This document shows positions 6,451 to 7,444 of a DNA stretch of 7,444 nt, piece by piece. Source of the stretch: an uncultured Bacteroidales bacterium (GTDB lineage Bacteria; Bacteroidota; Bacteroidia; Bacteroidales; Muribaculaceae); assembly GCA_900554715.1 (NCBI GenBank), contig USIN01000085.1:1-7444 (forward strand), written 5' to 3'. The position numbers and the translations under genes were made by a program. Within the stretch, counting starts at the first letter, position 1. The number at the start of each line of letters is the position of its first letter. The notes beneath the pieces were generated by a model, which saw nothing but the letters and a program-made list of their open reading frames with translations, did not search any database and had not been told where the DNA came from.

Positions 6451-6486
6451 AAAAAATGAAAGTGCGCTACTTCACAGTAAGGCACT
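6451..6486 (-). terminator. Candidate minus-strand intrinsic terminator
   Basis: On the minus strand, AGTGC pairs with GCACT (outer stem, plus coordinates 6482-6486 and 6461-6465). After one C-C mismatch, TTACT pairs with AGTAG around a GTGA loop, with one T-G wobble. TTCATTTTTT follows (6460 down to 6451). The T-run starts four bases beyond the stem, so efficiency is uncertain. Confidence 0.4.
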
Positions 6487-6581
6487 CCCTCATAACCAAA
6501 ATTCAAGTATATATTGTGAGTCTAACAAAACGTTATCACTAAATTTCAGTAAAAATCAAATATTCTCCAGTGTTTTTCACA
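6451..6581 (-). ncRNA. Candidate small RNA of about 130 nt
   Basis: A minus-strand promoter (6585-6613) predicts a transcript starting near 6581, and a minus-strand hairpin followed by a T-tract ends it near 6451. Between them I find only an eight-codon open frame (MRECLTVK), so the product is more likely a regulatory RNA than an mRNA. No known RNA family is recognised. It lies downstream of GH97 and converges on it, so it could pair with read-through GH97 transcripts. This rests on promoter and terminator signals alone. Confidence 0.3.
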
Positions 6582-6584
6582 CTG

Positions 6585-6613
6585 CAAAGATATAGACAAT
6601 TTTGGATAGACAA
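6585..6613 (-). promoter_or_regulatory. Orphan minus-strand Bacteroidota promoter
   Basis: On the minus strand, TTG (6613-6611) is followed after 18 bases by TATCTTTG (6592-6585), matching the -33/-7 pattern TTG-N19-ish-TAnnTTTG. No protein gene lies downstream on this strand before the convergent GH97 gene. A small inverted repeat, CAGTGT/ACACTG (6568-6573/6579-6584), sits on the expected transcription start. Confidence 0.5.
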
Positions 6614-6614
6614 T
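6592..6614. repeat. ATAGACAAT direct repeat overlapping the orphan promoter
   Basis: ATAGACAAT occurs at 6592-6600 and again at 6606-6614, an offset of 14 bases. It spans the -33 element and spacer of the minus-strand promoter. The GACAAT core recurs at 6709-6714 and, inverted as ATTGTC, at 6654-6659. A repressor or activator site is possible; chance in AT-rich DNA is also possible. Confidence 0.35.
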
Positions 6615-6853
6615 CTAAATTTATGTAAATAATTATTAACCATAAGTTAAATAATTGTCCGCTTTTTATATTTTTCATTCCAATCAACCTTATCTTAAGC
6701 TTCTGACTGACAATTTAAGTGACTTGACAACATGTCTGTGGGGCAACAGTACACTGAAATCAATATTTTAATATTGCAAACAAAATTTCAGAATTGGTGT
6801 ATATATAAATGCAGCTTATGCTACGCGGCATACCTTATTTTTCAATCGCCTTT

Positions 6854-6883
6854 TTGCTGATTAGCGCATTTTAACTAATTTTG
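6854..6883 (+). promoter_or_regulatory. Near-consensus promoter of the diacylglycerol kinase gene
   Basis: TTG (6854-6856, within TTTTTG) is separated by 19 bases from TAATTTTG (6876-6883), an excellent match to the Bacteroidota -33/-7 promoter. Transcription should begin about 6887, immediately before ATG 6888, so translation either is leaderless or starts at the next in-frame ATG (6912). Confidence 0.75.
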
Positions 6884-6887
6884 CGAC

Positions 6888-7444
6888 ATGAATGAAACAA
6901 AGCCCATATTGATGCTGATTGTCAATCCGATTTCGGGAACCCGCTCGAAACGCAAGCTCATACCCCTGCTCGAACGGCGTCTGAAAGAAATGGGCTTTGA
7001 CGTCGACACGCGGCTGACAAGTGCCCGCGGGGACGCTACACGCCTCGCCCGTGAGGCCGTCGACAAAAAATATTACGGCGTGCTGGCATGCGGCGGCGAC
7101 GGCACTGTCAACGAGACAGCCCGCGCGCTCTGCGACACCGGCGTACCGTTAGGCATCCTCCCGGCCGGCTCGGGCAACGGCCTGGCAAGACACATAGGCC
7201 TGCTGATCGACCCGATAGAGGCTCTGAAGGTCATCGGCGAGCGCCATATCGAAGACTGCGACTACTGCACGGCCAACGACAGACCGTTTTTCTGCACCTT
7301 CGGCGTAGGTTTCGACGCCGCCGTGACACACAAATTCTCCCGTCAGCGCCGCCGCGGACTGCTTATGTATCTCAAAAGCGCCATAGACGTGTTTGTGTCA
7401 TTCAGCCCAGAGCGCTACAGCCTCAAGACCGACGACAGAGTTCT
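6888..7444 (+). CDS. Diacylglycerol kinase-family lipid kinase (YegS/BmrU type), 3' end cut off
   Basis: The first 185 residues are visible and the frame is still open at the window edge; the family is usually around 290-310 residues, so about 60% is present. The catalytic DAGK domain is clear: NPISG (13-17) near the N-terminus, the nucleotide-binding GGDGTVNE (69-76), the GILPAGSGNGLARHIG loop (89-104), and GVGFDA (139-144). Such enzymes use ATP to phosphorylate diacylglycerol or related lipids at the inner face of the cytoplasmic membrane, recycling lipid into phosphatidic acid. There is no signal peptide or membrane helix. ATG 6888 places NPISG at a normal distance from the start; ATG 6912 would leave only four residues before it. 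Its promoter is at 6854-6883, giving almost no leader. The exact lipid substrate is not deducible. Confidence 0.9.
   Translation, partial: MNETKPILMLIVNPISGTRSKRKLIPLLERRLKEMGFDVDTRLTSARGDATRLAREAVDKKYYGVLACGGDGTVNETARALCDTGVPLGILPAGSGNGLARHIGLLIDPIEALKVIGERHIEDCDYCTANDRPFFCTFGVGFDAAVTHKFSRQRRRGLLMYLKSAIDVFVSFSPERYSLKTDDRV

Larger units (their letters stand above)
6247..6887. other. 641-base AT-rich spacer without a convincing protein gene
   Basis: The stretch between the GH97 and diacylglycerol kinase genes is much richer in A and T than its neighbours, especially from about 6440 on. It holds a weak hairpin after GH97 (AACGT 6294-6298 with ACGTT 6306-6310, then TTCG), a 10-base palindrome CTGCCGGCAG (6328-6337), a perfect hairpin (6417-6436), a candidate minus-strand small RNA (6451-6581) with its own promoter, an AT-only-ended palindrome CAATATT-TT-AATATTG (6761-6776), and the kinase promoter (6854-6883). 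Short open frames of 51 residues (6440-6595, plus) and 21 residues (6809-6874, plus) exist but resemble nothing I know. No transposase remnant is recognisable. Confidence 0.6.

Noticed and set aside
6440..6595. 51-codon plus-strand open frame in the spacer
   Set aside because: Asn/Ser/Lys-rich sequence typical of AT-rich non-coding DNA, with no promoter, no known motif and overlap with the opposite-strand RNA candidate.
6247..6887. AT-rich spacer as a decayed insertion sequence or island
   Set aside because: No terminal inverted repeats, target duplications or transposase remnants could be recognised on either strand.

Overview
The window reads as chromosomal DNA of a gut-type Bacteroidota, most likely order Bacteroidales and possibly Muribaculaceae. 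The evidence is promoters of the TAnnTTTG (-7) type in front of several genes, start codons without clear Shine-Dalgarno sequences, a GH97 glycosidase, a lipoprotein with a Bacteroidales-style signal, and GC-rich genes separated by AT-rich spacers. The family placement is inference. I see no phage, plasmid, insertion sequence, CRISPR array, tRNA or rRNA.

Left part (1-2108). A non-coding, inverted-repeat-rich stretch (1-93) is followed by a long hairpin terminator usable on both strands (103-152). To its right is a tight minus-strand operon, transcribed right to left: a DUF1893 protein with a C-terminal cysteine cluster, a DUF362 lipoprotein, and a six-helix membrane protein resembling an ECF transporter S component. 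The first two genes overlap by 8 bases and the last two are 12 bases apart, so the three products probably act together. Their joint function is not something I recognise.

Middle (2109-4245). A divergent promoter region separates that operon from a monocistronic, exported carboxymuconolactone decarboxylase-cupin fusion. It carries two 13-base near-identical direct repeats exactly 21 bases apart, the layout expected for an AraC-type activator site, next to the fusion gene's promoter. The fusion gene ends at a strong intrinsic terminator. A convergent minus-strand gene follows, encoding a soluble DUF2156 (GNAT-like, MprF C-terminal-like) protein.

Right part (4246-7444). Divergent from the DUF2156 gene is a full-length exported GH97 glycoside hydrolase. 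Its Asp416/Glu471 pair fits the retaining, alpha-galactosidase-like branch of the family. A 641-base AT-rich spacer follows. It holds no convincing protein gene, but does contain a minus-strand promoter facing a minus-strand hairpin-plus-T-tract terminator about 130 bases away, a candidate small RNA. The window ends inside a YegS/BmrU-type diacylglycerol kinase gene, whose near-consensus promoter lies so close to the ATG that the mRNA may be leaderless.

The most interesting points are the uncharacterised DUF1893-DUF362-ECF operon, the AraC-like operator, and the orphan promoter/terminator pair in the large spacer.
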